A stretch of 13,196 bases of DNA from an uncultured Collinsella sp. (GTDB taxonomy: Bacteria > Actinomycetota > Coriobacteriia > Coriobacteriales > Coriobacteriaceae), in assembly GCA_959602875.1 (NCBI GenBank), contig CAUGVQ010000055.1:1-13196 (forward strand), in the 5' to 3' direction. Positions 7,172-13,196 of this stretch are shown here, one piece after another (position 1 is the stretch's first letter; every line of letters starts with the position of its first letter). The translations under genes were made by a program, and so were the position numbers. The notes under the pieces were generated by a model, which was not told where the DNA came from, did no database searches, and saw only the letters and a list, made by a program, of their open reading frames with translations.

Positions 7172-7197
7172 CCTCCTGGCACTATAGTGTCAGGAGG
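7172..7197 (-). promoter_or_regulatory. 26-bp palindrome containing the ribosome binding site of the membrane peptide
   Basis: CCTCCTG, one base, CACTATAGTG, one base, CAGGAGG: symmetric throughout except for one non-complementary pair (G7179/T7190). Read as minus-strand RNA, the CCUCCUG arm would pair with the CAGGAGG that forms the Shine-Dalgarno sequence, giving a stem of about 11 bp and hiding the site. As DNA it has the size of a dimeric repressor operator, and its centre TATAGT could also act as a -10 hexamer with a very short leader. The palindrome is certain; which function applies is open. Confidence 0.6.
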
Positions 7198-7221
7198 CGT
7201 TTGCGCTATCCATCGATTTGC

Positions 7222-7248
7222 CTTACAGCCGGCTTGCAGTTTTGTAAG
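7222..7248 (-). promoter_or_regulatory. Candidate BceR-type response regulator box
   Basis: On the minus strand the sequence reads CTTACA-AAAC-TGCAAG (7248-7233), one base away from a perfect inverted repeat. It fits the TNACA-N4-TGTAA pattern known for BceR-like regulators with one mismatch. A third half-site, TGTAAG, lies at 7227-7222, 11 nt (one helical turn) further downstream. The group is about 60-85 nt upstream of the membrane peptide start and heads the bceAB unit, the expected place for such a box. No bceRS genes are in the window. Confidence 0.5.
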
Positions 7249-7265
7249 GTAGGCTAAAGGAATCC

Positions 7266-9716
7266 TTAATGCACGGGTTTCCGCGGGCGCATCGACGCCA
7301 AGGCGGACGCAAAGGCGTCGTCGCCCACCACACGGCTGAGCACATGCCCGTAGGAATGCGCGAGGTTCAAAAAGCCCGCATCGGCCGCCAGAATCGTCGC
7401 GCGCGCGGCGACCTCGAGAATCTCGTCGCTCGGCGCGATCGGAATCTCCGCAGCATCAAGTGTGCCTCTCACGTCTTCCGGCTCCAGGCGACTCTCAATG
7501 GACGCCGTCGCCATAAGATCGCGCATCTCCTCCTCAACCATCTCGCGCAGGCGCGGGTTGGGCAGAGCGCGCTGGTAGCAGGCAAGGCTCGTCCGGTAGT
7601 CAGCCATGCGCCACAGCACAAAGGCAAGCCGGTAATACGTGTAGGTGAACGACGCCGGATCAACATCAAAGCGCAGGGCGCACGTGAGGTGCTCCGCCGC
7701 CTGCTCGAGCTCGCCGAGCTTAGAGGCGGCCGTCGCCGCCGCAATATAGGCGCTCGGCGAGGTTGGACCGAGCTCGATTGCCTGCTCGGCATAGGCAGCC
7801 CCGTGCTCGGCGTCGCCGTTGTCGGTGCAGAGGTTTGCAAGTGAGACATACGCGTCGTACTGCGAGTCGTAGACGTAGCGATACCGCGCTGTCGGGTCGT
7901 CGTCAACAAGCGCCATCGCAAGGCGAGAAGCGCCACTTGCGCAATAAAGCGGCCGCAACCCGGTGTCCTCGTCCATAAGGCTCATGACACCCAACAGGTC
8001 AGAGAGCTGCTGGGCTGCCTCGGCGGGACGCCCCTCCGCAAGGGAAATCGCCTCGCGCAGGCGCTCGACAAACGGGTCCTCGCCCAGGTGGTACACGTCG
8101 AGGTCACACACGCGCTCCGCATGAAGAAACTCGGCGAGCTCTGGCGTGAGCGGACGGGTGTCTTCCCAAACGGGGCAGGTGCGCGCCGCGTCTGGATCGG
8201 CGAGCTCCTCTTCCGGCAAGACCAAGGGCTCCAGGCCCAGCCGTTCATTCAGCGTGAACGCGAGTCGTGCCGCCGAAAGCTGCTCTCTGATGCCGCTCAC
8301 ACTCCACGTGAGGCGCGGCTCAGAGAGCACGCCTTTGCGCACGACATCGTAGACCGACATGATGAAGCCCTCGCGATCCACGTCCATGCGCAGCAGCGGG
8401 TGCTCAAACGCGCGGTCCTCGCAAAGAACCACCTGCACATGGCCCACGCCTGCGCTGGCACTGAACCCCACCGTGGCAAGGGCGGTGGCAAGGCGGAGGG
8501 CATAGGCGCTCGCCGCAACCTGCGTATGGCTGCTGCAATCCGCAAGGGGGCTTCCCTCCTCACCCGGTGCCTGCGCGCGGACCCAGCGCGGCATTGCCTG
8601 CGCACCCGGAACCTTTGCGGTAATTATCACCCCACCCTGCGAGGCATTGGCAGAAAAACGATAGGTAAGCCTAAAGGGTAGCGCCAGCTCCTCAAGAAGG
8701 ATGGCAACGCGCGTGCGCAGGTCCCATTCGCCCCCGCGCTCGCCCATGGTGCCAAATAGGTTGAGCAGGCGATTATCGGTATACGCCGCCTGCTTGAGGT
8801 AGGGCGCCGTCTGGTCGGTAATGGCGCGCACGCAGCGCCAGTCCTCGTCGGCGCAGTACGCCTCCGACGCCGCGGAAAGGTCATCCGCTCCATTCTCGCG
8901 CGCACGGCGGGCGATGAGAGCGAGGCGGTTGAGCGCCCCCTCCATTGTCGTCAGCGCATCAAACTCCTCCTCGTTAAGCTCGTCGACATCGCATGCAAAC
9001 CAAAAGAGCCCCGTTGTCCTCAGGCGGCGCAGCGAAATCTCATGGCGCGCGGTAAGCGCTCGGAGCGTGACGGGATCGGCATCAGTCAGAATCCGCGCAG
9101 CATAGCGCTCAAACCCAGAGGTGCGCTCGCCTCGTTTGACCTCGCCCAAAAACGCATCGATCGCATCTGCCGGAGGAAGGTCCAAAAACGCCGTCAGGAC
9201 CTCGCCCATGCGCTTGCCGGACGTGGCGCCCGCGTCCGCACGCCGGGGGAGATGCCAGAAGGCAAGAAAAGCCACCGCGAGCATCTGCCGGAGGTTGACG
9301 GCCGCCACACTGTACACAGGCCCAAGGTCGCTCACCGGGTCAACGAACACGTAGGACCCGTCATCGAGCTGCTTGTACTCCGTTACCTGCCGCTCCTCGC
9401 CACCCGGTGTGCGCAGCGCAATGCGCCCCGTGCGCGGATTGCTGCGCCAGCGGGCGACGCTCAGATCGGGCTCGCGTTCCGGGATGGCGTCGAGGTACCC
9501 GTCGCAGGCGTAAACATAGCCGCCGTCTTGGATCCATGCGATCACGTACCCCGTGCGCTTGCCCGTGAAATCGATAAGGTAACCAAGGCCACCCTCGGGC
9601 TCCGACATGCCAGCGCCCCAGCACACGGCATAGCGCGACCCTTCCGCCTGCGCAGGAAGCGCCTTGAGATGCGTTGCCTGGCAGAGCAGGGGAATCTTGA
9701 TCTCTTGGGCAGACAT
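7266..9716 (-). CDS. Tetratricopeptide-repeat protein of unknown function (816 aa)
   Basis: A large, soluble-looking protein without signal peptide or clear membrane helices. Residues 619-720 form at least three TPR-like helix pairs (YDAYVSLANLCTDNGDAEHG; SAYIAAATAASKLGELEQAA; TYYRLAFVLWRMADYRTSLA), suggesting a protein-binding scaffold. Residues 30-140 are rich in aromatic and glycine residues and look like a beta-rich domain. The middle (about 300-500) contains alternating strands around VIITAKVPG and VQVVLCED that I cannot assign. The ATG at 9716 has GAGAGG 7 nt upstream; the frame remains open to 9803, but that extension lacks a ribosome site. The gene is monocistronic, transcribed away from the MutT-Vsr gene. 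I do not recognise a function; it may be a lineage-specific protein. Confidence 0.8.
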   Translation of the reverse strand: MSAQEIKIPLLCQATHLKALPAQAEGSRYAVCWGAGMSEPEGGLGYLIDFTGKRTGYVIAWIQDGGYVYACDGYLDAIPEREPDLSVARWRSNPRTGRIALRTPGGEERQVTEYKQLDDGSYVFVDPVSDLGPVYSVAAVNLRQMLAVAFLAFWHLPRRADAGATSGKRMGEVLTAFLDLPPADAIDAFLGEVKRGERTSGFERYAARILTDADPVTLRALTARHEISLRRLRTTGLFWFACDVDELNEEEFDALTTMEGALNRLALIARRARENGADDLSAASEAYCADEDWRCVRAITDQTAPYLKQAAYTDNRLLNLFGTMGERGGEWDLRTRVAILLEELALPFRLTYRFSANASQGGVIITAKVPGAQAMPRWVRAQAPGEEGSPLADCSSHTQVAASAYALRLATALATVGFSASAGVGHVQVVLCEDRAFEHPLLRMDVDREGFIMSVYDVVRKGVLSEPRLTWSVSGIREQLSAARLAFTLNERLGLEPLVLPEEELADPDAARTCPVWEDTRPLTPELAEFLHAERVCDLDVYHLGEDPFVERLREAISLAEGRPAEAAQQLSDLLGVMSLMDEDTGLRPLYCASGASRLAMALVDDDPTARYRYVYDSQYDAYVSLANLCTDNGDAEHGAAYAEQAIELGPTSPSAYIAAATAASKLGELEQAAEHLTCALRFDVDPASFTYTYYRLAFVLWRMADYRTSLACYQRALPNPRLREMVEEEMRDLMATASIESRLEPEDVRGTLDAAEIPIAPSDEILEVAARATILAADAGFLNLAHSYGHVLSRVVGDDAFASALASMRPRKPVH

Positions 9717-9734
9717 AGCGGTGCCTCTCTCACA

Positions 9735-9760
9735 ATGGCGCCCGCACGCGGCGGCGCCAT
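9735..9760 (-). other. Leader hairpin before the TPR gene
   Basis: A perfect 8-bp inverted repeat, ATGGCGCC (9735-9742) and GGCGCCAT (9753-9760), closes a 10-nt loop. It lies between the predicted -10 element and the start codon of the TPR gene, so it would fold in the mRNA leader. A regulatory role is possible; nothing shows it. Confidence 0.35.
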
Positions 9761-9780
9761 AGAATGCGTCGTTACGACCT

Positions 9781-9786
9781 ATCATA
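9781..9786 (-). promoter_or_regulatory. -10 element, probable TPR gene promoter
   Basis: The minus strand reads TATGAT, matching TATAAT at 5 of 6 positions, about 65 nt before the TPR start codon. The -35 region with 17-nt spacing (CGCTTT) is a poor match, so expression may be low or activator-dependent. Confidence 0.35.
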
Positions 9787-9829
9787 GCGATTCGAGCGGA
9801 CACAAAGCGAGACGGCGACGATGCGATTT

Positions 9830-9838
9830 TGCTAGCAT
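9830..9838 (+). promoter_or_regulatory. Extended -10 element, probable mutT-vsr promoter
   Basis: TG-C-TAGCAT forms an extended -10 (TGn plus a 4-of-6 hexamer) about 48 nt before the start codon. No good -35 hexamer is seen, which extended -10 promoters tolerate. It is divergent from the TPR gene promoter. Confidence 0.35.
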
Positions 9839-9885
9839 AGGACCTCGGAACTTAAAAGATTCAGCGCCGCCGGGAGGTGAGCACC

Positions 9886-10737
9886 TTGAAGACGATACAT
9901 GTTGCCGCCGGCATCATCCGCCGCACGGCCGAATCGTCCGCCACGTCCGAGGTGCTCGCCGTGCAACGCGGCTACGGAGAGATGCGCGGCCTGTGGGAAT
10001 TCCCCGGCGGCAAGGTCGAGCGCGGCGAGACGCCCGAGGACGCCTGCCGGCGCGAGCTTGCCGAGGAGCTCGATGTTACCGTCGAGAACCTGCAGGCGTT
10101 CTATACCGTCGAATACGATTACCCGGACTTCCACCTGTCGATGGAGTGCTTCTTCTGCGAGATTGCCGCGGGAAGCCCGCGCCTCTCTGACCGGCAGCTC
10201 GGCCTGCGCTGGATCGAGCGCGAACGCCTTAGCGAGCTCACTTGGATGCCCGCTGACACCGGCCTTGTAGAGGCCCTTGCCCAAGGAGACAATGCCGAGC
10301 GCGCGGTCGAGGGAGAACTCGTCCGCCGCCGTGCCGCCATCCGCAAGTCCATGAAGGGCAACAAGCGCGCCAACACCAAGCCCGAACTGCTTGTGCGCCA
10401 GCGCCTGCGCGCCGCCGGGCTCACGGGGTACCGCCTGCAGTGGGCGAAGGCCCCCGGCAGGCCCGACATCGCCTTCCCCGGGCGCAAGATCGCCATCTTT
10501 GTGAACGGCTGCTTCTGGCATCGCTGCCCCCATTGCCACCCGAGCGTGCCCAAGCGAAACACCGCCTTCTGGGAGGCAAAGTTTGCCCGCAACGTCGAGC
10601 GCGACCGCGCTGCGGTAGCGGCGCTTGAGGAGGCGGGCTGGACCGTCATCACCATCTGGGAATGCGAGCTCAAACGCGCCAACATTGACGAGACCATGGA
10701 GCGCGTGCTCGGCCAGATTCGCGCGGTAAGCGCATAA
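9886..10737 (+). CDS. MutT Nudix hydrolase fused to Vsr-type mismatch endonuclease
   Basis: One 283-residue protein with two repair domains. Residues 1-130 are a MutT-like Nudix hydrolase, expected to cleave oxidised nucleotides such as 8-oxo-dGTP: RGYGEMRGLWEFPGGKVE precedes the Nudix box G42-x5-E48-x7-R56-E57-L-x-E60-E61. Residues 148-283 match Vsr, which nicks at T:G mismatches: TKPE (164-167), GRPD with metal-binding D194 (Vsr D51), GCFWH (208-212, H212 = Vsr H69), NVERD and WEC (258-260). The residue matching Vsr H64 is N207, and the zinc ligands align as C209, C214, H216 and C260, with His and Cys swapped relative to E. coli. The start is TTG at 9886, 8 nt after GGAGG; GTG at 9877 overlaps that site. 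No frameshift or stop separates the domains, and no dcm-like methylase is in the window. Confidence 0.92.
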   Translation: MKTIHVAAGIIRRTAESSATSEVLAVQRGYGEMRGLWEFPGGKVERGETPEDACRRELAEELDVTVENLQAFYTVEYDYPDFHLSMECFFCEIAAGSPRLSDRQLGLRWIERERLSELTWMPADTGLVEALAQGDNAERAVEGELVRRRAAIRKSMKGNKRANTKPELLVRQRLRAAGLTGYRLQWAKAPGRPDIAFPGRKIAIFVNGCFWHRCPHCHPSVPKRNTAFWEAKFARNVERDRAAVAALEEAGWTVITIWECELKRANIDETMERVLGQIRAVSA

Positions 10738-10925
10738 ATCAGCTGGTAGCACGCCATACACGAACCCTTCAAGGCGATATAAGTAAGTCTTCACTCACCC
10801 ATAAGTATTGCCCGTCGCAACTTGGCGATAATGGCATCAGCGCACCGGAAACGCAGCAGCCGGCGCGCGTGCGACACCGGCGGATGAGCGAGGAGGCTGC
10901 GATGCATAGCTCCCAACATGCAGCC

Positions 10926-11108
10926 TTAGCACGGCGACCCCAATACCGTGAGGACCGTGCCGGTAACCTCTCCTTCCCCCCAACACAGAGAACCTGCCTC
11001 CTCTGCTCTCCCCCGCCGTCGTCCGCTCGTTCGAACGACCAGGTGCAAAATCTTCTGCACTCGAGCGGCGAGCTCCTCGAGGCGCTCAATATCTTGCCGC
11101 TTGCCCAT
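10926..11108 (-). CDS. Doubtful small ORF (60 aa)
   Basis: The first 28 residues (MGKRQDIERLEELAARVQKI and following) look like a natural charged amphipathic helix with ordinary codon choice for this genome. The remainder turns arginine-, glycine- and tryptophan-rich and looks non-coding. The only good ribosome-like site (AAAAGGAG) is 17 nt from the ATG, too far. It may be the surviving start of a degraded gene or chance. No function is suggested. Confidence 0.2.
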   Translation of the reverse strand: MGKRQDIERLEELAARVQKILHLVVRTSGRRRGRAEEAGSLCWGEGEVTGTVLTVLGSPC

Positions 11109-11164
11109 GCGGCCAGCCTATAGCTCTCCTTTTGTCCGCTGACTCGGACTCACCACAGCGACTC

Positions 11165-11195
11165 GCAAGAGGCCGGCCACGCGCCGGCTTCTTGC
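11165..11195 (+). terminator. Strong 13-bp hairpin, possible terminator
   Basis: GCAAGAGGCCGGC (11165-11177) pairs with GCCGGCTTCTTGC (11183-11195) over 13 positions with one G-T wobble and a CACGC loop. The AAGA/TTCTT base of the stem resembles a terminator tail, but only ATTCC follows. It would end transcription before the GNAT gene, whose -10 element starts 37 nt later. Confidence 0.45.
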
Positions 11196-11231
11196 ATTCC
11201 TGCCGCCTCGCACCCTTGGCTTAGGCTCCGC

Positions 11232-11237
11232 TACAAT
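11232..11237 (+). promoter_or_regulatory. -10 element of the GNAT gene
   Basis: TACAAT matches the -10 consensus at 5 of 6 positions, 36 nt before the GTG start. The -35 region is poor at 16-18 nt spacing; TTGGCT at 11216-11221 is only 10 nt away and too close. Confidence 0.4.
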
Positions 11238-11272
11238 GGGCCTCGGCAGATAGGAACGAGAGGGGAATACCG

Positions 11273-11704
11273 GTGATTATCGAGAACGCTTCGCTTGCCG
11301 ATACCGACCGCGTGATTGAACTCGAGTGCATCCTCGAGAACACCGAGCTCGATTACGCACGCTGCAAGGAGATCTTTGAGGCGCAGCTCGTAAACCCCTC
11401 GTTTTGCTGCTTGGTTGCCCGCGAGACGCCCGGCGCGGCGGCGGCGGGGCTTATCAACATCCGCTTTGAAGACCAGCTGCACCACGCCGCACGCGTGGCG
11501 GGTATTCTGGAGCTTGTTGTCGACCCGGCCTGCCGCGGGAGCCGCATTGGGCAAGAGCTCTTCCGCGCCGGATGCGAAGCCGCGCGCAAGGCGGGCTGCG
11601 TCCAGATCGAGCTCGAGACAAGCTGCTGGCGCGAAGGCGCACATCGCTTCTACGAGCGCGAGGGCATGGTCTTTGACCACCGCTACTACGCGATGAAGCT
11701 GTAG
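11273..11704 (+). CDS. GNAT-family N-acetyltransferase
   Basis: A 143-residue single-domain protein expected to transfer an acetyl group from acetyl-CoA to an amine. Motif A is clear: ILELVVDPACRGSRIGQELF (78-97), with the acetyl-CoA-binding RGSRIG loop (88-93). Motif B follows as HRFYEREGM (124-132), with a tyrosine (Y127) where many family members place their general acid. Length and layout are those of stand-alone GNATs. The start is GTG at 11273, 7 nt after GAGAGGGG. The gene is monocistronic, with a -10 element upstream and a strong terminator downstream, convergent with htpG. The substrate, whether small molecule, antibiotic or protein, cannot be told. Confidence 0.88.
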   Translation: MIIENASLADTDRVIELECILENTELDYARCKEIFEAQLVNPSFCCLVARETPGAAAAGLINIRFEDQLHHAARVAGILELVVDPACRGSRIGQELFRAGCEAARKAGCVQIELETSCWREGAHRFYEREGMVFDHRYYAMKL

Positions 11705-11720
11705 TCGCTGCCAAAGCGAC
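11704..11720 (+). other. Small hairpin at the end of the GNAT gene
   Basis: GTCGCT (11704-11709) pairs perfectly with AGCGAC (11715-11720) around the loop GCCAA, starting at the last base of the stop codon. No T-tract follows; it may protect the 3' end or be incidental. Confidence 0.25.
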
Positions 11721-11733
11721 ACACCATAGGGCT

Positions 11734-11832
11734 GGGCGGCCACAAGGTCCCCTGCGAGTTCCGCAGAAAAAAGAGCCCCGCAGGGCTCTTTTTTTCGAGG
11801 ACTGTCCGAAGCGGGGGACCTTGTGGTCGCCC
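11734..11832. repeat. 22-bp inverted repeats flanking the terminator
   Basis: Bases 11734-11755 match the reverse complement of 11811-11832 at 20 of 22 positions, with CCACAAGGTCCCC shared exactly. The arms are 55 bp apart and enclose the terminator hairpin, so the 99-bp segment could form one long cruciform or hairpin. This is more than a terminator needs and suggests a REP- or MITE-like intergenic repeat. No copy is seen elsewhere in the window. Confidence 0.6.
11767..11795. terminator. Bidirectional rho-independent terminator
   Basis: Six A residues and GAGCCC, loop CGCA, then GGGCTC and seven T residues. The T-tract serves the GNAT gene (+) and the A-tract becomes a U-tract for htpG (-). 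It is located between the two convergent stop codons. Confidence 0.93.
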
Positions 11833-11856
11833 CGCCCTGTTGTCAGTCGATTCGGA

Positions 11857-13196
11857 CTACATCAGCTCGCAAACTCGCTGAGCGAAGGCCACCGGATCCT
11901 CGGGCAGGATACCCTCAACCAGGAGCGCCTGGTCGTAGAGAAGGCCAGCGTAGAGCTTGACCTTATCGGCGTCGCCGGCCTCCTGCGCAGCGGCGAGCTT
12001 GGCAAATACCGGGTTCTTCGCGTTGAGCTCGAGCACGCGCTGGGCGGTAGGCATGCCCTCGACATCGCCCTCGGGGCCGCGCTTTAGAACCTTCTCCATC
12101 TCGAGCGAGAGCGGGCCCTCGGTAGTGATGCAGGCGGGCGCGTCATTGGCCGAGACCAGACGCGAGGAGACCACAACCTTCTGAACGTGGTCGCCAAGCG
12201 CCTCCTTCATGGCGCTAAAGAGGTCGGCGTGCTCCTTGGACGCCTCCTCGGCCTCCTTCTTCTCATCCTCGGACGCGAGGTCCAAGTCGCCCGTCGCAAC
12301 GTTCTTGAGTTCCAGATGACGATCCTCGAGCTCGGGCTCGGCGCCGTCTGCCTGGGCCTTCTCGGCCGCCTCGCGCGCCGCATCGTCCTCATAGACCTTC
12401 GGCATATCGCGCGCCACATACTCGCGCATGGACTGGAACGTGAACTCGTCCACATCCTGCGTACACAGAAGCACGTCAAAGCCGCGTGCGAGCACACCCG
12501 TAACCACCGGCATCTTGGACAGACGATCGCGGTCGTCGCCGGCGGCAAAGTAGATGGCCTTCTGACCCTCGGGCATCGCCTTGGCGTACTCGGCGAGCGT
12601 AATCATCTTCTGCTCCTTGGCGCTCCAGAAGAGCAGCAGGTCCGCAAGTTCGCTGGCCTTTGCACCATAGCTCGCGTAGATACCGTACTTGAGGCCGCGA
12701 CCAAAGCTCTCAAAGAACTTCTCGTACGCCTCGCGGTCGTTATCGCGCATGCCCTCCAGATCCGACGTCACGCGCTTCTCGATACGGCGCGCGATGGCGC
12801 GGAGCTGGCGGTTTTGCTGCAGAGTCTCGCGGGAGATGTTGAGCGACACGTCGGCGGAGTCGACCACACCGCGGACAAAGTTGTAGTAGTCGGGCAGAAG
12901 GTCGGCGCACTTCTCCATGATCATGACGTTGGAGCTGTAGAGCGCAAGGCCCTTCTCGTAGTCCTTGCTGTAGAGGTCAAACGGCGCGCGCCCGGGGATG
13001 AACAGGAGCGCATCGTACTCGAGGGCACCCTCGGCATGGAAGCTAATGGTGCGGGCGGGGTCCTCGAAATCGTGGAAGGTCGACTTGTAGAACTCGTTGT
13101 AGTCGGCGTCCTCCACGTCCTCGCGGCGCTTCTTCCAGATGGGCGTCATGGAGTTGATGGTCTCGAGCTCCTGGTAGTCCTCGTACTCGGGCTTGT
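11857..13196 (-). CDS. htpG: Chaperone HtpG (Hsp90), partial: N-terminus beyond the window
   Basis: 445 residues of the bacterial Hsp90 chaperone are visible, a dimeric cytoplasmic ATPase that remodels client proteins under stress. The frame runs off the window end, so roughly 190 N-terminal residues with the ATP-binding site are missing (family length is about 620-640). Seen here: the start of the middle domain at INSMTPIWKK, YNEFYKSTFHDFEDP, LFIPGRAPFDLY, the conserved SLNISRETLQ segment near the ATPase-contact loop, then a very acidic, alanine/glutamate-rich stretch (AREAAEKAQADGAEPELEDR) before the C-terminal dimerisation domain. It ends at TAG just before a bidirectional terminator, convergent with the GNAT gene. 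The M at 13149 is internal, not the start. Promoter and regulation lie outside the window. Confidence 0.96.
   Translation of the reverse strand, partial: KPEYEDYQELETINSMTPIWKKRREDVEDADYNEFYKSTFHDFEDPARTISFHAEGALEYDALLFIPGRAPFDLYSKDYEKGLALYSSNVMIMEKCADLLPDYYNFVRGVVDSADVSLNISRETLQQNRQLRAIARRIEKRVTSDLEGMRDNDREAYEKFFESFGRGLKYGIYASYGAKASELADLLLFWSAKEQKMITLAEYAKAMPEGQKAIYFAAGDDRDRLSKMPVVTGVLARGFDVLLCTQDVDEFTFQSMREYVARDMPKVYEDDAAREAAEKAQADGAEPELEDRHLELKNVATGDLDLASEDEKKEAEEASKEHADLFSAMKEALGDHVQKVVVSSRLVSANDAPACITTEGPLSLEMEKVLKRGPEGDVEGMPTAQRVLELNAKNPVFAKLAAAQEAGDADKVKLYAGLLYDQALLVEGILPEDPVAFAQRVCELM

Larger units (their letters stand above)
10738..11272. other. 535-bp stretch with hairpins and no secure gene
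   Basis: No ORF here is convincing; the best is a 60-codon minus-strand frame listed separately. Several inverted repeats are visible: GGCTGC-G-ATG with CATGCAGCC (10895-10925), GCACGG with CCGTGC (10929-10960), the 12-bp palindrome TCGTTCGAACGA (11027-11038), GTGCA with TGCAC (11043-11060) and the 13-bp hairpin at 11165-11195. Together they could be a structured RNA, or the decayed remains of a gene. I compared by eye with SRP RNA, RNase P RNA, tmRNA and common riboswitches and saw no match. Confidence 0.4.

Noticed and set aside
9042..10190. 382-codon plus-strand frame across the TPR gene and the MutT start
   Set aside because: It crosses two divergent real genes, is Arg/Ala-rich and lacks motifs.
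9877..10737. Frameshift joining two separate genes (mutT and vsr)
   Set aside because: The frame and codon use are continuous through the linker, and no ribosome site or start codon with good spacing lies before the Vsr part.
9832..10794. 320-codon minus-strand frame opposite the MutT-Vsr gene
   Set aside because: It is the shadow of a gene with complete Nudix and Vsr motifs.
10890..11020. Possible SRP RNA because of GGAAGGAG-like bases on the minus strand
   Set aside because: The conserved GGAAG..AGCAG tip loop and its stem are absent.
11027..11038. TCGTTCGAACGA as a tRNA T-loop
   Set aside because: The flanks do not form a 5-bp T-stem and there is no acceptor or anticodon arm nearby; it is simply a 12-bp palindrome.
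81..11122. CTATAG hexamer at 81, 7182 and 11117 as a shared regulatory site
   Set aside because: A fourth copy lies inside bceB, and the number is not far above chance for the base composition; flanking bases differ.

Overview
The window is about 62% GC and densely coded. It looks like a chromosomal segment from a Gram-positive actinobacterium of the Coriobacteriia type (Collinsella or a relative). This is inferred from the base composition, the strong GGAGG-type ribosome binding sites, and the mix of a Bacillota-style BceAB/YxeA module with actinobacterial codon use; it was not confirmed by any database search. No rRNA, tRNA, CRISPR array, transposase or phage gene was recognised.

Layout. 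Bases 139-2831 (+) hold a three-gene unit: a small ribbon-helix-helix protein, an ABC ATPase and a polytopic ABC exporter permease, closed by a GC hairpin at 2857-2885. Bases 7163-2914 (-) hold a candidate antimicrobial-peptide sensing and detoxification module: a 65-residue membrane peptide, a BceA-type ATPase, a BceB-type FtsX permease with an enlarged outer domain, a 426-bp gap containing a 210-bp inverted-repeat element, a YxeA-family protein and a 41-residue membrane peptide. The order ATPase, permease, YxeA matches the yxdLM-yxeA operon of Bacillus subtilis. No histidine kinase or response regulator is present, but a BceR-type box lies upstream of the first gene. Bases 9716-7266 (-) encode an 816-residue TPR protein of unknown role. 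Divergent from it, 9886-10737 (+) encodes a MutT Nudix hydrolase fused to a Vsr-type mismatch endonuclease. A 535-bp stretch with several hairpins but no secure gene follows. Then come a GNAT acetyltransferase (11273-11704, +), a bidirectional terminator nested in a longer inverted repeat, and the C-terminal two thirds of HtpG (13196-11857, -), which is cut by the window end.

The genes fall into three themes. Export and envelope defence: two ABC systems, with small regulatory or membrane proteins at their operon ends. DNA and nucleotide repair: the MutT-Vsr fusion. Stress and housekeeping: HtpG and GNAT. The points most worth a second look are the MutT-Vsr fusion with its altered active-site and zinc residues, the Yxd-like module with its two micropeptides and no adjacent kinase, the palindrome that would trap the ribosome binding site of the first micropeptide, and the 210-bp inverted-repeat element inside the module.
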